64,000 nucleotides of DNA from Porphyridium purpureum (GCA_008690995.1 VRMN01000009.1:310001-374000); one strand, 5' to 3'. Shown: positions 10,154-20,272, counted from the stretch's first letter. The notes: a model not told the origin generated them from the letters alone. Numbers and translations are program-made.

Positions 10154-10873
10154 TCACGTATTTGCTGCGCGAGCTACCTCGGCAAATGCCCGTCGAAGAT
10201 TCACAACAAAGCGACTTAAACCGAGACCCCTAGACTCATTTAAAGCTCGAACCAGATCGTCAAGACCGGTCACCATCGGTGCGCATTCAGGGACACAGTA
10301 CCGGTCCTCCGCATCCCTCCTTTGCTGCACCACGACTTTGGCGACAAAGCGGCGCTCAGGATCCGTCTTATCAATGCGGGTGAAAGTCAAAGTTATCCCA
10401 CTGGCCTCTGCGACTGGAGAAATATCAAGCCCGAGCGTTGTGCCATATAAATCCAAGAAGCGGTCCAAATTCTTCCTTGCGTCTTGAAAAATCGCGTCAT
10501 TATGCTGCATAATCTCAACGCACCTTTGCAGACGGCTTTGCTCGGAGGATATCTGTGCCGTCACGCTTGACCATGCAAGAGGCATAGCCTGCTCTTTTTG
10601 CCGCAGCTGCTCGATATCTGCTCGCACGAGGTCCGTTTCCTGTTTGTTTCTGTGCGACCTCTGGTTCGCAACTTGGCCCTGCTGCTGAAGCTCCTTCTCC
10701 AGACATTCCGCAGCCTGAATCTGAACAGAGAGCTGGGTGGACTGCTTGTGGTGATCAACTTGCACCGACTCGATCCATTTGGTGCGCTCTCGAGCCCATT
10801 CGTCGAACGTGTTACGAGCCTTGCCGAGATTCTGCCGCAGCAGCACAACGGCGTCGGCGTCCATGGTCTCCAA
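10154..10873 (-). CDS. SPC25: Kinetochore protein SPC25
   Basis: A 239-residue subunit of the NDC80 complex, which links centromeres to spindle microtubules. Residues 1-120 are strongly helical and rich in Gln, Glu and Lys, as expected for the coiled coil that pairs with SPC24. The C-terminal 110 residues form the globular RWD-like domain, with FLDLYGTTLGLDISPVAEA, LTFTRIDKTDPERRFVAKV, and then YCVPECAPMVTGLDDLVRAL and FVVNLRRAFAEV. The hallmark series FxxxLGLxI, GxxLxFxFxxID, DPxRxF, YxVxxCxP and FVxxxRxxF is complete. Length is normal (about 225-240). A second Met at codon 4 is an alternative start. Confidence 0.85.
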   Translation of the reverse strand: METMDADAVVLLRQNLGKARNTFDEWARERTKWIESVQVDHHKQSTQLSVQIQAAECLEKELQQQGQVANQRSHRNKQETDLVRADIEQLRQKEQAMPLAWSSVTAQISSEQSRLQRCVEIMQHNDAIFQDARKNLDRFLDLYGTTLGLDISPVAEASGITLTFTRIDKTDPERRFVAKVVVQQRRDAEDRYCVPECAPMVTGLDDLVRALNESRGLGLSRFVVNLRRAFAEVARAANT

Positions 10874-11073
10874 GCCTGCTCGCAGACTTTATCCAATCTG
10901 TGCGAACCACACGAGCTCTGGAGCAGGATGCAGAGCATGCGGTTCGACCTCTTGCTGGTCCGTTGTCCCCCGCGCGCCCCGCCTGTCCAAGTCGGAGTGA
11001 CTAGACCGGCCTTCCTGCCGGTCCGAGTTGGCATCCAACGTGTTCGGAAACATTTGAAAATTTGAAATCCTCG

Positions 11074-11623
11074 AATGACGAAGCTGTACCTTTCACCGTA
11101 CCGGATCTTTCCGAATGAGGGCGGGCAGCGGTGCCTGACGCCGTGATGCACATCGTCTCGTCTCGATGCGAGCGGATAAGCTCTTGTGGAACGTCCGAGA
11201 CATCAGAATTATGTCTTGTCTGCCCCTCGCTCCGCAGCAGCGTACAGCTAGCCTCATGTGTGGAATCGACGCTCCACTCAACTAGCGTTTACTACAGGCC
11301 TGCCCGTGAGAAAGGAACTTGCACTGAATCCGACACTGGAAGGCATACCGCTTTGAGGAACGCCACGTGCAAGTTTGGCGACGCCTCTTTTACAACCTGT
11401 AATCACCGGCGGCATGGCCAAGGAGGAGAAAAGGGAGTTACAATTGGCTCGACTGCTTTCCGGGCTCGGCGCGCGGCCGCATGACGGGGACACACCAACC
11501 CCACTCGCCATTGCAGAGTGCAAGTTTAGCTTTCCACCCCCAGAAGCCATGCGAACAACACGACCATTCAGAGACTCCACACAGCAATACTCTCATCAAA
11601 CACGGCCTCGATCCTATGATTTA
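11074..11623. other. Intergenic region, possible unassigned small ORF
   Basis: The region upstream of SPC25 and downstream of the TM9SF gene. A plus-strand 98-codon ORF (11375-11671) contains MAKEEKRELQLARLLSGLG but runs into the TM9SF 3' end and matches nothing I know. I do not call it a gene. Confidence 0.4.
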
Positions 11624-13549
11624 CTAATCCACATGAATGCTCGAGAAGCACAGCTTGACAAAGGCAAATGAAGCACGGAAACCGATCATACCCACCGTGA
11701 TACCGCATCCTATCGACATCAGAAGCATGTACGAAAAGTACATGATGATTGACACAAAGTGCATCTCACGCATCAGCGGCTGCGTGAACAAGTAGACGAT
11801 CGAATACAGGAAAACGTAAAGCCCAATCGAGCCCGTTGAAAAGAACGATTTCCACCACCAGTGGTAGTCCTCATTCACCATGGTGAGGTAAGTCACCACC
11901 AAGCTCGTTTCGCAAGACGTGACAATCAGAAGAATCAGAACCACAGCCATGAAGCCAAACATGTAGAACAGCTGGCCCGACCAGAGGCTGTTGAGAATGA
12001 ACACAAGCTGGATGAAGATGACACCGAATGGAAGCACGCCCGATAGCAAGCAAAAAACAAACGGCGGTATGTCCGAGTACTTGCGAATCTCACGCGGAAC
12101 TGTGTTGACGCGGCACGGAAACTCGACCTTCGCCGCTTTGTAACCGAAGAAAGCACCGATGTACGTGAGCGGCACGGAAACCAGGAGCCAGAGTGCAACA
12201 AGCAAAAGCAATGTAAAAAATGGCACCGCGTCGGTCGAATGCAGAAAAACCGCCAGCACATTCATCAGGAAAAAGATCGAGAATGCTAGACCGGAAAATC
12301 CAAAGGCGATCAACGACGTCACGGTGCGCTTGCGCGTTCCTTCGAGTGTTTCGTACAGAGAAGCACCAGAATAGCCGGCGATTGCTGACGACAAGGCCAT
12401 AAAAATGAGTCCACCTGTCAGCAGGCTTCCACGGTTTGCTGGCGAAAAGAAACCAATCAAGGCAAACAGAATCGTAGCAAGCGAAACCGTGAAAATCTGT
12501 GTACCAACCCCTACGAAAAAGGCCAGACCCTCCGGGAAAAATGGGGTCCTAAAAACGTCTCCATGAATCAGCTTCCAACCGGATTCTTCGCGTAACTCCT
12601 CCTGATCATCTAGATTGTTGTAGCGCGCGAAATCACGCCAAACCGTGCGGAGCAGAACTAGTCCGACGAGTAAAGATAGGAAAAACACGATGAGACACGA
12701 GTTGATGATAGAGAACCATTCAATCCTGCGACTGGCGCTTCCAACCTTGAGCAAGTGGTCCCACCTTGTGGCCCAGGAGGTAGAACTTTCAACAAACTCC
12801 ACGTCGAAAGTGTACACGATTTCGTCAGGCGCCTGTTTCGGCGACACAGTCACTGGACCCGCCGGTTTCCCGTTGTCTCCACACGTGGTAAGATTCCCCT
12901 CAGAGTCAAAAACGTGCTTGATCGATCGCGCGTGTACCTCAAAGCCTACTACGCGCATGAAGTCACCTTCCCCGCCCAGGCGTGAAAAGTCTGACGGAGA
13001 CAGCTTTGGTCGGTGATACAGCACGGTGAAGCTCAGGTGGTTATTGTAATGGAATTCATCTGGCTTGTCAGCAGAAAAGGTGAACAGAGGGTACCCAAGC
13101 ACGTACTCAAAGGATCCGTCGTCCATTGGCACCTTGAGCGTCAGCGGCATGTTATCCAGGCTCATGCGCACAAAGTACTCATCCTTGGCGAGCTTTCGGA
13201 GTTGCTGGGCTTCGCGTTTAAGCACCGGCCTGCGGCACACGAGATGGCACTCCTCATCCTGCAAGGCAGAAAACGAATATGCTGTGCGCTCGTCACGCTC
13301 GCCCTCCAGAAGCGATCCGAGGCTCGAGTGCTTCTTCTTTTCGCCCTCCGGTGGCAGACAGTGTGGCATGAAGTAAAAGTCGTGCGGCACATCCGACTTG
13401 ATAGAGTAGAGCTTCCTACCGAACACATCCAGCTGGGCGCCTGCCTCGTAGTCGACGGGGCTGGTGCCGGGCAAGTAGAACGCCGCGACGCGTGGGGTGC
13501 AGATGCACAGCAGCGCGGTGGCGGCGACGAACAGCACGACGTTCATCAT
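11624..13549 (-). CDS. Transmembrane 9 superfamily protein (nonaspanin/EMP70)
   Basis: About 640 residues. A signal peptide (MMNVVLFVAATALLCICTP) is followed by YLPGTSPVDYEAGAQLDVFG, the signature start of mature TM9SF proteins. The lumenal domain runs to about residue 285. Nine hydrophobic helices follow, with the conserved cytosolic motif LDDQEELREESGWKLIHGDV and then FRTPFFPE. Nonaspanins sit in Golgi and endosomal membranes and help sort membrane cargo, probably by binding glycine-rich transmembrane segments. The C-terminal tail is FASFAFVKLCFSSIHVD-like rather than the common KXD/E retrieval motif. I start at the first of two adjacent Met codons; the open frame extends to 13591. A TAATGA-free short 3' region follows, with GTAAAT overlapping the stop. 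Confidence 0.93.
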   Translation of the reverse strand: MMNVVLFVAATALLCICTPRVAAFYLPGTSPVDYEAGAQLDVFGRKLYSIKSDVPHDFYFMPHCLPPEGEKKKHSSLGSLLEGERDERTAYSFSALQDEECHLVCRRPVLKREAQQLRKLAKDEYFVRMSLDNMPLTLKVPMDDGSFEYVLGYPLFTFSADKPDEFHYNNHLSFTVLYHRPKLSPSDFSRLGGEGDFMRVVGFEVHARSIKHVFDSEGNLTTCGDNGKPAGPVTVSPKQAPDEIVYTFDVEFVESSTSWATRWDHLLKVGSASRRIEWFSIINSCLIVFFLSLLVGLVLLRTVWRDFARYNNLDDQEELREESGWKLIHGDVFRTPFFPEGLAFFVGVGTQIFTVSLATILFALIGFFSPANRGSLLTGGLIFMALSSAIAGYSGASLYETLEGTRKRTVTSLIAFGFSGLAFSIFFLMNVLAVFLHSTDAVPFFTLLLLVALWLLVSVPLTYIGAFFGYKAAKVEFPCRVNTVPREIRKYSDIPPFVFCLLSGVLPFGVIFIQLVFILNSLWSGQLFYMFGFMAVVLILLIVTSCETSLVVTYLTMVNEDYHWWWKSFFSTGSIGLYVFLYSIVYLFTQPLMREMHFVSIIMYFSYMLLMSIGCGITVGMIGFRASFAFVKLCFSSIHVD

Positions 13550-13591
13550 CTCTGCGCTTTCCCGTCCAGCCCGGACGCACCGATCTGACAC

Positions 13592-14207
13592 AGCCGCGGT
13601 GGGTTTTCCTTCCCTGTGACGTTCGATCCCAAGCTCGAGCCCGTGTTTGCTTCACTGGCGTTCACGCGAGCGCTTCGAAGAAGCTTCCGGTTGTCGCGGC
13701 CTCGGCGGAGCGAGCCACGGAGTGACGAAACCGCAGACCTGCGCCGCGGCGAAAGCACGCGGTGAGTCCCCACTGGTATTGGCGGAACCCCGACGTTGCC
13801 AGTCCGAATCCACGGTTCCCGCGCGTTCCCGATCCACCACCACTCGATCAGCACAATCGCACCAACCCACTCGTGGCTCGCACAAACATGCACGCGTGTG
13901 CAGTGCGGGTCTCACCAGAAAGGGCACAATTTAGTAGGTCGGCCTAAAGTAGGGGGGAGCAGCGCGTCCTGCGGACAGCGCTCTGTCTAACAAATTTGTG
14001 GCTGTCTGCCATTGCGGCAGCCCGCACGCACGCACGCCATGGCGACCCGATCACTGTACCTCCACCCACAGACACGCGTCCGTGGGTGAGCTTGAGCTTG
14101 TTCTTAAGCGGTGTGCGCAACGCCTGGAGGTGTGTGCGCGGCGGTGGTGCTATACATTTGCAGAGCCGCCGTTTCATGGACAGGGTGTCCGCGCATCCGC
14201 ACGGCGT
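13592..14207. other. Intergenic region upstream of the TM9SF gene
   Basis: 616 bases of GC-rich sequence. It holds only overlapping short ORFs of biased composition and no recognisable gene. It must contain the TM9SF promoter and the 3' region of the channel gene. Confidence 0.5.
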
Positions 14208-16226
14208 CTACGTGCTCGCGTCGCTGCGCCCGGTGCCTTCCGTGAGAGAGCGCGAGTCGCTCTCGTTACCGGGCCCGCGCCCTTGCCCCTCCTCCTCCTC
14301 CAGTTGCGCTTTCTTGAGCTGCCTTTGGAGAAGCACCCACTGCTTCGCAATGTTCAACTTGGCCTCAAACTCGTTCAGCTGCTTCATGACCAGCTGATAG
14401 TGGTTCTTCTGTCGCTTCCGCAGAATGGCCGTTTCCTTCAGCGACTTGGCAAGCTGACGCGCAACCACAGTGTCATTGATAGGAGCGATTTCCAGCAGTT
14501 TGCGAGACAGCTTGAGCATCCGCACCTTTGGTTGCAAAACGTGCACGACGTGCGCCCACAAGCACAGCCCCTCGTGCTTTTCCATCTCATAGAAGATAGC
14601 CTTTTCTTGCTCCAGCAATTCCAGAACTTTCGAGCGCTTGAACGAATACACGCTCGAGTAATCTAATGAGACCACGTCATACTCGCGCTTCCGTCCAGCA
14701 ATGATCCCTTGGTCACCAAACACATCACCTGGGCGTAGAACCTCTTCTGGCGCTCTACCCAGTCCTGCGCGACCGTCTCCCCCTTTCCCTCCCCATCTTC
14801 GAAGAAGCTTGCCCTGATTCACGACATAAATCTTATCGTGCGGTTCACGAAGGCGCAGCACGGTTTCGTTCGGCGTGAAAGTCTCCTCTTCGGTAAACGC
14901 ACACAGAGCTTTGATGATTGCTTCAGGTGCATCGTGAAAGAAGAAAAATTTGCGAATGCTGTCGCCGAGCACAAAGAGATGTACCTCAGCCCTCAGTTCG
15001 GGTGACATGGCGTTCAGCACGTGCTCGTCTCTCGTGAAGTAATGGGCGAGGCTGCGCTTCACCAGATACTTGCGGATGTTGAGGTGCACATCGAAAGGTA
15101 CCGAGCGGAGCTTTGCAAAGCGCGGCAAGCAGTCAAGTAGTAACCGATGGTGGATCACATCGGCTGACATTTCGGCCACCAGTCCGCTCAAGGAAGACAG
15201 AATCAATGCCCAAATGGCCGCACCACAAAACATGGCCACAATCACATATATCCTTTCGTTGACGCTCACGGGAAAGATATCGCCCAAGCCAATTGTTGTC
15301 ACCGTGTACACCGAGAAATATAACGCTACTTCATAATAAATCCAAAGGCTGACTTGCTTCCACTCAATCCCACCAAACTCAGTCACCCATGTAGCCGTGC
15401 CAAGCGGTTGCACAACTGCAGCGAAGTAGAACAAACACGCGATCCAGTGTACGACCAAGCTAACCAAGCAGAGTACGGATACAATCTTCACAAGCGCCTG
15501 ATTGATTTTGAAGCGCACTTCTAACCAAGTGACCTTTTCCTCCATTTGAAAGTGTCTTGCCACCTTCTCCGCTTTGAGCATCTTGACAAGGTGCAGCATC
15601 GCCGGGATCGAGTACACGGTTGGGAATGACGACGGCTCACCAGCGAACGCAATCAATGACCACGGAATCGCAGCAATCAAGTCAATCATAAACCAGGACC
15701 GCAAGTAATGCTTTGCCACAACGTCCAAATCAGTTTCAACTATCCCATCCAGTCGTACGTAGCCCGTGAAAAAGTTGAGTACAAGGTCAACAAAGAAGAG
15801 CACGGAAATAGGTATTCCGATCCAAATGACAGGCGACGATATACTGTTGGCGGCCGAGAAACACACTTCGAATACGTAGACAGTGCTGAGGAACACCATC
15901 AAGCACAATATCAGCACATCCCAAACGCGGCGCCTCAACGAAAACGGCGAAATGGCAAAGGGCAGCATGCGTTGCTTCCATTTTTCTCTGCGCGACGTAC
16001 GAGCCCCATCGCGCACGCCAGAATTCTGCGAAGATGCTTGTTTCTGCACGTCTTTAAGGCTCAAGCTCGCGTGCGAAAACTTTGTCCGGAGAAACGTCTG
16101 CTCGCGCGCCGCGTCGTGCGTGTGCCACGTCTCATTCAGCAACTCCCAATCGCGCTGAGTCACAGAAAGCCCTGTGTTGTGCTGCCAGTCCAAGTTCCGC
16201 GCGGAGCTGGCGTCGTCGTCGTCCAT
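14208..16226 (-). CDS. Voltage-gated K+ channel with C-terminal cyclic-nucleotide-binding-like domain
   Basis: A six-helix channel of the EAG/HCN/plant Shaker group, about 672 residues. S1 starts near DVLILCLMVFLSTVYVF. S3 has YLRSWFMIDLIAAIPW. The S4 equivalent is HLVKMLKAEKVAR, with basic residues spaced exactly every third position but using Lys where relatives use Arg. The pore (about 308-318) reads TVTTIGLGD, a GLGD version of the usual GYGD/GFGD filter. After S6 come a C-linker and a CNBD fold (about 450-515). Its phosphate cassette, GDVFGDQGIIAGRKREYDVV, lacks the FGE...R(T/A)A residues of true cAMP/cGMP sites, so ligand binding is doubtful. The start at MDDDDASSARN is chosen over 37 upstream codons of low-complexity Arg-rich sequence. 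Divergent from RSH by 118 bp. Confidence 0.85.
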   Translation of the reverse strand: MDDDDASSARNLDWQHNTGLSVTQRDWELLNETWHTHDAAREQTFLRTKFSHASLSLKDVQKQASSQNSGVRDGARTSRREKWKQRMLPFAISPFSLRRRVWDVLILCLMVFLSTVYVFEVCFSAANSISSPVIWIGIPISVLFFVDLVLNFFTGYVRLDGIVETDLDVVAKHYLRSWFMIDLIAAIPWSLIAFAGEPSSFPTVYSIPAMLHLVKMLKAEKVARHFQMEEKVTWLEVRFKINQALVKIVSVLCLVSLVVHWIACLFYFAAVVQPLGTATWVTEFGGIEWKQVSLWIYYEVALYFSVYTVTTIGLGDIFPVSVNERIYVIVAMFCGAAIWALILSSLSGLVAEMSADVIHHRLLLDCLPRFAKLRSVPFDVHLNIRKYLVKRSLAHYFTRDEHVLNAMSPELRAEVHLFVLGDSIRKFFFFHDAPEAIIKALCAFTEEETFTPNETVLRLREPHDKIYVVNQGKLLRRWGGKGGDGRAGLGRAPEEVLRPGDVFGDQGIIAGRKREYDVVSLDYSSVYSFKRSKVLELLEQEKAIFYEMEKHEGLCLWAHVVHVLQPKVRMLKLSRKLLEIAPINDTVVARQLAKSLKETAILRKRQKNHYQLVMKQLNEFEAKLNIAKQWVLLQRQLKKAQLEEEEGQGRGPGNESDSRSLTEGTGRSDAST

Positions 16227-16343
16227 GACTGAACCGCTGACTACCACGCCACGCCACGCCGAGCCAACCGCTCCACGCCGCCGCTCCGCACGTCTCCGCA
16301 CGATGCCTCGCCACTCTTCCTCCAAGCGGCAGGTCACCTAGGG

Positions 16344-18290
16344 TTGCAGCCAGCCGTTAAGCGTTCGCGTGTGTACAGCTCCCCATTTGCGCCGCAAACC
16401 CGCGGTACAGTGACCCGACTCAATTTACTGAACACGAAGTACAGTGCTGCGTTCGCGCGATCTCGCTCGCGTCCCGACGCAAGGCGCAGGGCGCGGGAGT
16501 GGCCACGCAATTCGCGCATGCCGCAGTCGGCCCGCGTTCAACGCGCGGCTGTCACGCCCAGCACGCAAGCAAGCAGAATGGACGCCTGCACAGGCTTTGT
16601 CGCGAGCTCCGGGAGTGCTCGGAGCTGCCTCTGCGTCGGTGGCCCGCCGTCCAGAAAACCCGTGCGCTCGCCACTTGTGTGCTGCAGCTCAAACTCCGAC
16701 GCTGCTTCGTCCCGTGGGGCCGAGACGCAACCGGCAAGTGTTGAGGGTTGGGCAACAGACGGGAGCAAACCCAAAAACAGCAAGGAAAGTGATGGTGGAA
16801 ATGGCGCGCTGACACTTCTGCCTAGGCCAGAGAGGCCAGGTGCCAGGAAAGCAACACTTCGCGCTCCTCCAACTTTGAAAGTTCCGCGTCTGGGCAATGA
16901 GACCGACAGCGCTCAAGCGGATTCGTCTTCCAATGGGGCGCTTGCCGCGCCAAGGGTTGTATCAGCCACACCCGGCGCAGCACCTCGGACAGCAGCGCCA
17001 CCGTCACTCGCGCAGGTGCATAAAGTGCTCAAAGCGGAATTGGACGCGCTGTGTATGCACTTGGAAAGCGAGCGAGAGAAGCAGCACCTGCAGCTCATTC
17101 TAGACAGAGTGATAGAGGAGCTTGACGTAGACCGGGGAAATCGATTTGCTCATCACTCTTACGTCCCGGCACATATCGAAGCGCAGCAGTTGGGTGTGCT
17201 TAGCACGGCGGCCACGGCGCCGCAACGCGCGCGTCATTTGAGGCGTCTTTTACATGCTCTAGCATCCATTAGCGCCGATCTTGAAACCATGGTGGCTGCC
17301 ATGCTGTACTGTGCCGGTCTACAAGCGCATCGTCTCCAGGACAAGGTACCGCCTAACGTGCGTGATTCGCTCGCTGGTATTGACGAGCTCTTGCAGGACA
17401 AAGTGTGGCTGGACTCGCTCGGCTCGAGTTTCTCGGACCTGGATGACTCGAATGCACGTATTCTGCGCGAGTTCGTGTTCAGCGCTTCACAGGATCCTCG
17501 TGCCGTTGTGATGCACCTTGTGGACGTGCTTGTACAGCTCAAGAATATACACGAAGTACCATTGTTTCAGCAACATATTTTTGCACTCGAATGCCTGCAG
17601 CTATACTCGCCCGTGGCGCACTCTCTGGGAGTGGGCAAGGTAATGTGGGAATTGGAGGATCTTGCGTTCCGCGTGCTGTTTCCATCGAGCTACAAAAGTG
17701 TCGAAGAATGGCATCGCCAAATCTGGCGGGAAAGCAGCAAGCAACTCGAAACAGCGCGGGAGGAGTTCATGCACCATTTGCTGTGCCATCAGCCGCTCCT
17801 GTCGCTCGTGGAAGGTTACACGATCACAAGCCGCACGAAGAATTTGTTTTCAACGTTCAAAAAGATGCTGCGCTCCAACAAAAGAAAAGAAGAGATCCTG
17901 GACGTTGTGGCGATGCGCGTGATTGTGCGGCTGCGTCCAGATTTACGTGAGGACGCCTCTGCACAGGCGCGCGCTTGCAAAATAGTGTACGAGCAAGCTG
18001 TAGCACTGTGGGGAGCGGAAAATGAATGGCCCGGCCGGACAAAAGATTACGTGAGCGTCCCAAAGGGGAATGGCTACCAGAGTATCCACACAACGATCAC
18101 ACATCCTACTGGGTTCACGTTCGAGGTTCAGGTGCGCAGCGAGGAAATGCACATGCGTGCCGAGCACGGAGACGCTGGGCACGGCCTTTACAAAGGCGGC
18201 GGCACGCAGCGCGACTCGGTGCTCCGGTTTGCATCCGCCATCCAGGCCGAGAACATCGCGTGTATTTCTGTGCAAAAATTAAAGTGGTAG
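16344..18290 (+). CDS. RelA/SpoT homologue (RSH), plastid-type ppGpp synthetase
   Basis: A 648-residue protein. The first ~200 residues are Ala/Ser/Arg-rich and fit a plastid transit peptide plus linker. Residues about 270-450 occupy the place of the HD hydrolase domain, but the catalytic HDxxED block is replaced by LYCAGLQAHR, so hydrolysis is probably lost. The synthetase domain follows: TSRTKNLFSTFKKM (ATP site, near 493-506), ILDVVAMRVIV with the catalytic Asp, GRTKDYVSVPKGNGYQSIHT (about 563-582), and EVQVRSEEMHMRAEHG. It should make the alarmone (p)ppGpp, which tunes plastid transcription and translation. There is no TGS/ACT tail, unlike long bacterial RelA. Several upstream Met codons make the exact start uncertain. 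Confidence 0.85.
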   Translation: MQPAVKRSRVYSSPFAPQTRGTVTRLNLLNTKYSAAFARSRSRPDARRRAREWPRNSRMPQSARVQRAAVTPSTQASRMDACTGFVASSGSARSCLCVGGPPSRKPVRSPLVCCSSNSDAASSRGAETQPASVEGWATDGSKPKNSKESDGGNGALTLLPRPERPGARKATLRAPPTLKVPRLGNETDSAQADSSSNGALAAPRVVSATPGAAPRTAAPPSLAQVHKVLKAELDALCMHLESEREKQHLQLILDRVIEELDVDRGNRFAHHSYVPAHIEAQQLGVLSTAATAPQRARHLRRLLHALASISADLETMVAAMLYCAGLQAHRLQDKVPPNVRDSLAGIDELLQDKVWLDSLGSSFSDLDDSNARILREFVFSASQDPRAVVMHLVDVLVQLKNIHEVPLFQQHIFALECLQLYSPVAHSLGVGKVMWELEDLAFRVLFPSSYKSVEEWHRQIWRESSKQLETAREEFMHHLLCHQPLLSLVEGYTITSRTKNLFSTFKKMLRSNKRKEEILDVVAMRVIVRLRPDLREDASAQARACKIVYEQAVALWGAENEWPGRTKDYVSVPKGNGYQSIHTTITHPTGFTFEVQVRSEEMHMRAEHGDAGHGLYKGGGTQRDSVLRFASAIQAENIACISVQKLKW

Positions 18291-18772
18291 CGCACGACCA
18301 ACCTGGCCGAATGTGCTCTCCTTTGCCTTTGCCGTGATTCCTTTTGGCGCAGCAGGTGGGTGCGACCTGTTCACCAGACGCGAGGCAGGGCCGCGGGGCG
18401 TGAGTCGTTCCAGCCGCGCCGGCAGACCTCGCAAGCCGAACTGTCAGCAGCCGGAGCTGCGTGGGCTTCTCAACCTCAACCAGACTCACTAATCAGACCG
18501 CATGCGATAACGGCAGCCACGAACCGGCCAACGGCTGTTGCGTGTTTTGGACCGATTTCGCCGAGCTGAGCCGGTGAGCGCCTGTGGTCGATACGGTTCG
18601 TGGTCACGCTGTGTGAGGTGGGGAGGAATGCACGTTGCTCAATCAGCGGAGACGCGGCGTGGGCTCGGTGAGGGAAGGGGGGCGTGTCGCAGGATACGAT
18701 TGCGCTCGCGACATTGGGAGTCGGTTGCGAAAGGGTGCAAACGGGGGAGTCCGAAGTGCAGGCAGAGTCTCG
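18291..18772. other. Intergenic region between RSH and phosphofructokinase
   Basis: 482 bases between two co-directional genes, with no independent gene. The PFK frame remains open back to 18635, but the upstream residues are Arg/Gly-rich and unlike the family. Confidence 0.5.
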
Positions 18773-20272
18773 ATGGCGCAGAACCTGGGCGCGCTCAAGC
18801 GCATGAACACGGAGGATTACATCCTTCAGCGGCAGGAAGAAATGGGGGAGGACTCGCAGGCGTACCATGACTTGCCAAAGATCATGAAGCCCGGCTCGGA
18901 GGCGAAGGAAGGGTTCTCTAAAGTGTTGCAGTCGAACAACGAGATGTTTCACCAATACCAGTATCCGCCCAAAGTGAGTGACTGGAAGTTCTGCGGCTCG
19001 TTCCCGTCGCCACTGACGACAAACCCGAGCCGCGCAAACCTCGGCAAAACGTTCGTCAGCAATAACGAGACCGTGCTGGTGGATATTATCGGACATGCCA
19101 GCGTGGGCACGATTTCCCGAGAGTTTCTGCGCGCGGGGCCGCGTGAGTACGTCTCGTACCATCCGGACCATGTCAAGGCAGCTATTGTGACGTGCGGTGG
19201 ACTGTGCCCAGGCCTCAACTCAGTGGTGCGCGAGATTTTCACCAGCCTTACCTCGCTGTACGGTGTCAAGGAGGTCTACGGTGTGCCCATGGGCTTCCGC
19301 GGGTTCTACGCTACCGAGTTTTCGATCAAGAAACTGGATTATGAGTACATTGACACCATCCACCATGAGGGAGGCTCCGTACTTGGCAGCTCACGAGGCG
19401 GACATGACACCAAACTGATTGTGGACGCCATCCAAGACTTTGGATTCAACCACATCTACATCATTGGTGGCGATGGCACGCATCGAGGTGCCATGAAAAT
19501 TTTCGACGAACTTCGCGAACGCGAGCTGAAGGTGACTATTTGTGGCATCCCGAAAACCATCGATAACGATATTGCACTCATCGATAAGAGCTTCGGCTTT
19601 GACACTGCGGTGGAAGAGGCGCAGCGCGCCATCAGGAGTGGCAAGGTCGAAGCGCGCAGCACCGTGAACGGCATTGGGTTGATAAAGCTGATGGGCCGGC
19701 ACTCAGGCATGATCGCCATGTACTCATGTCTGGCTTCTCGGGACGTCAACGCTTGTCTGATTCCCGAGGTACCGTTCGAGCTGAACGGCTCCAACGGATT
19801 GTTCCAGTACATCCAAGACTGTTTTGACCGTCGTGGTCATTGCGTCATTGTTGTGGCTGAAGGTGCGGGAATGGACTTGCTCCAAGAAGAACTTGCGAAA
19901 GCCGGGACAGACGCATCGGGCAATGTGAAGTACCCGGACATCGGCCTGTGGCTGAAAAGCAAGATCAACGAGCACTTTGCCGCGAACAAGCGTGAGATCA
20001 ACCTCAAGTATATTGACCCGACGTACATGATCCGCACGGTTCCTCCGAATGCAAATGATCAAATCATGTGCAGTTTGTTGGGTCAGAGTGCAGTTCATGG
20101 TGCCATGGCTGGCTTTTCTGGTTTCACGGTTGGACTCGTGAACACACACTATGTGATGATTCCCATGGAAGACATTGCCAACCGTGGTAGAAGCAAGGTC
20201 GATCCTCACAGTCGCATGTGGCATCGGGTGGCAGCCACAACAGGTCAGCCAAACTTTCAGAATCCCAAATGA
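18773..20272 (+). CDS. PFK: 6-phosphofructokinase, plant-type ATP-dependent
   Basis: This enzyme phosphorylates fructose 6-phosphate to fructose 1,6-bisphosphate in glycolysis. About 499 residues from MAQNLGALKRM. Key motifs are VTCGGLCPGLNSVVR (near 140-154), SSRGGHDT, IIGGDGTHRGAM (near 230-241), IPKTIDNDI with the catalytic Asp (near 258-266), FDTAVEEAQRAI, LMGRHSGMIA, and VAEGAG. GGDGT, with Gly and not Asp after GGD, predicts ATP rather than pyrophosphate as phosphoryl donor, as in plant PFKs. The YHPDHVKAAIVTCGG lead-in is also plant-PFK-like. No strong transit peptide is seen, so a cytosolic location is likely. The frame opens at 18635, but the first 46 residues look like untranslated leader. 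Confidence 0.9.
   Translation: MAQNLGALKRMNTEDYILQRQEEMGEDSQAYHDLPKIMKPGSEAKEGFSKVLQSNNEMFHQYQYPPKVSDWKFCGSFPSPLTTNPSRANLGKTFVSNNETVLVDIIGHASVGTISREFLRAGPREYVSYHPDHVKAAIVTCGGLCPGLNSVVREIFTSLTSLYGVKEVYGVPMGFRGFYATEFSIKKLDYEYIDTIHHEGGSVLGSSRGGHDTKLIVDAIQDFGFNHIYIIGGDGTHRGAMKIFDELRERELKVTICGIPKTIDNDIALIDKSFGFDTAVEEAQRAIRSGKVEARSTVNGIGLIKLMGRHSGMIAMYSCLASRDVNACLIPEVPFELNGSNGLFQYIQDCFDRRGHCVIVVAEGAGMDLLQEELAKAGTDASGNVKYPDIGLWLKSKINEHFAANKREINLKYIDPTYMIRTVPPNANDQIMCSLLGQSAVHGAMAGFSGFTVGLVNTHYVMIPMEDIANRGRSKVDPHSRMWHRVAATTGQPNFQNPK

Noticed and set aside
11375-11671. 98-codon plus-strand ORF between SPC25 and TM9SF
   Set aside because: Overlaps the end of the TM9SF gene and matches no known protein; evidence too weak for a gene call.
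13592-14200. T-arm-like GTTCGATCCC near 13620 as a possible tRNA
   Set aside because: No matching D-arm, anticodon stem or acceptor stem within 100 bases upstream.
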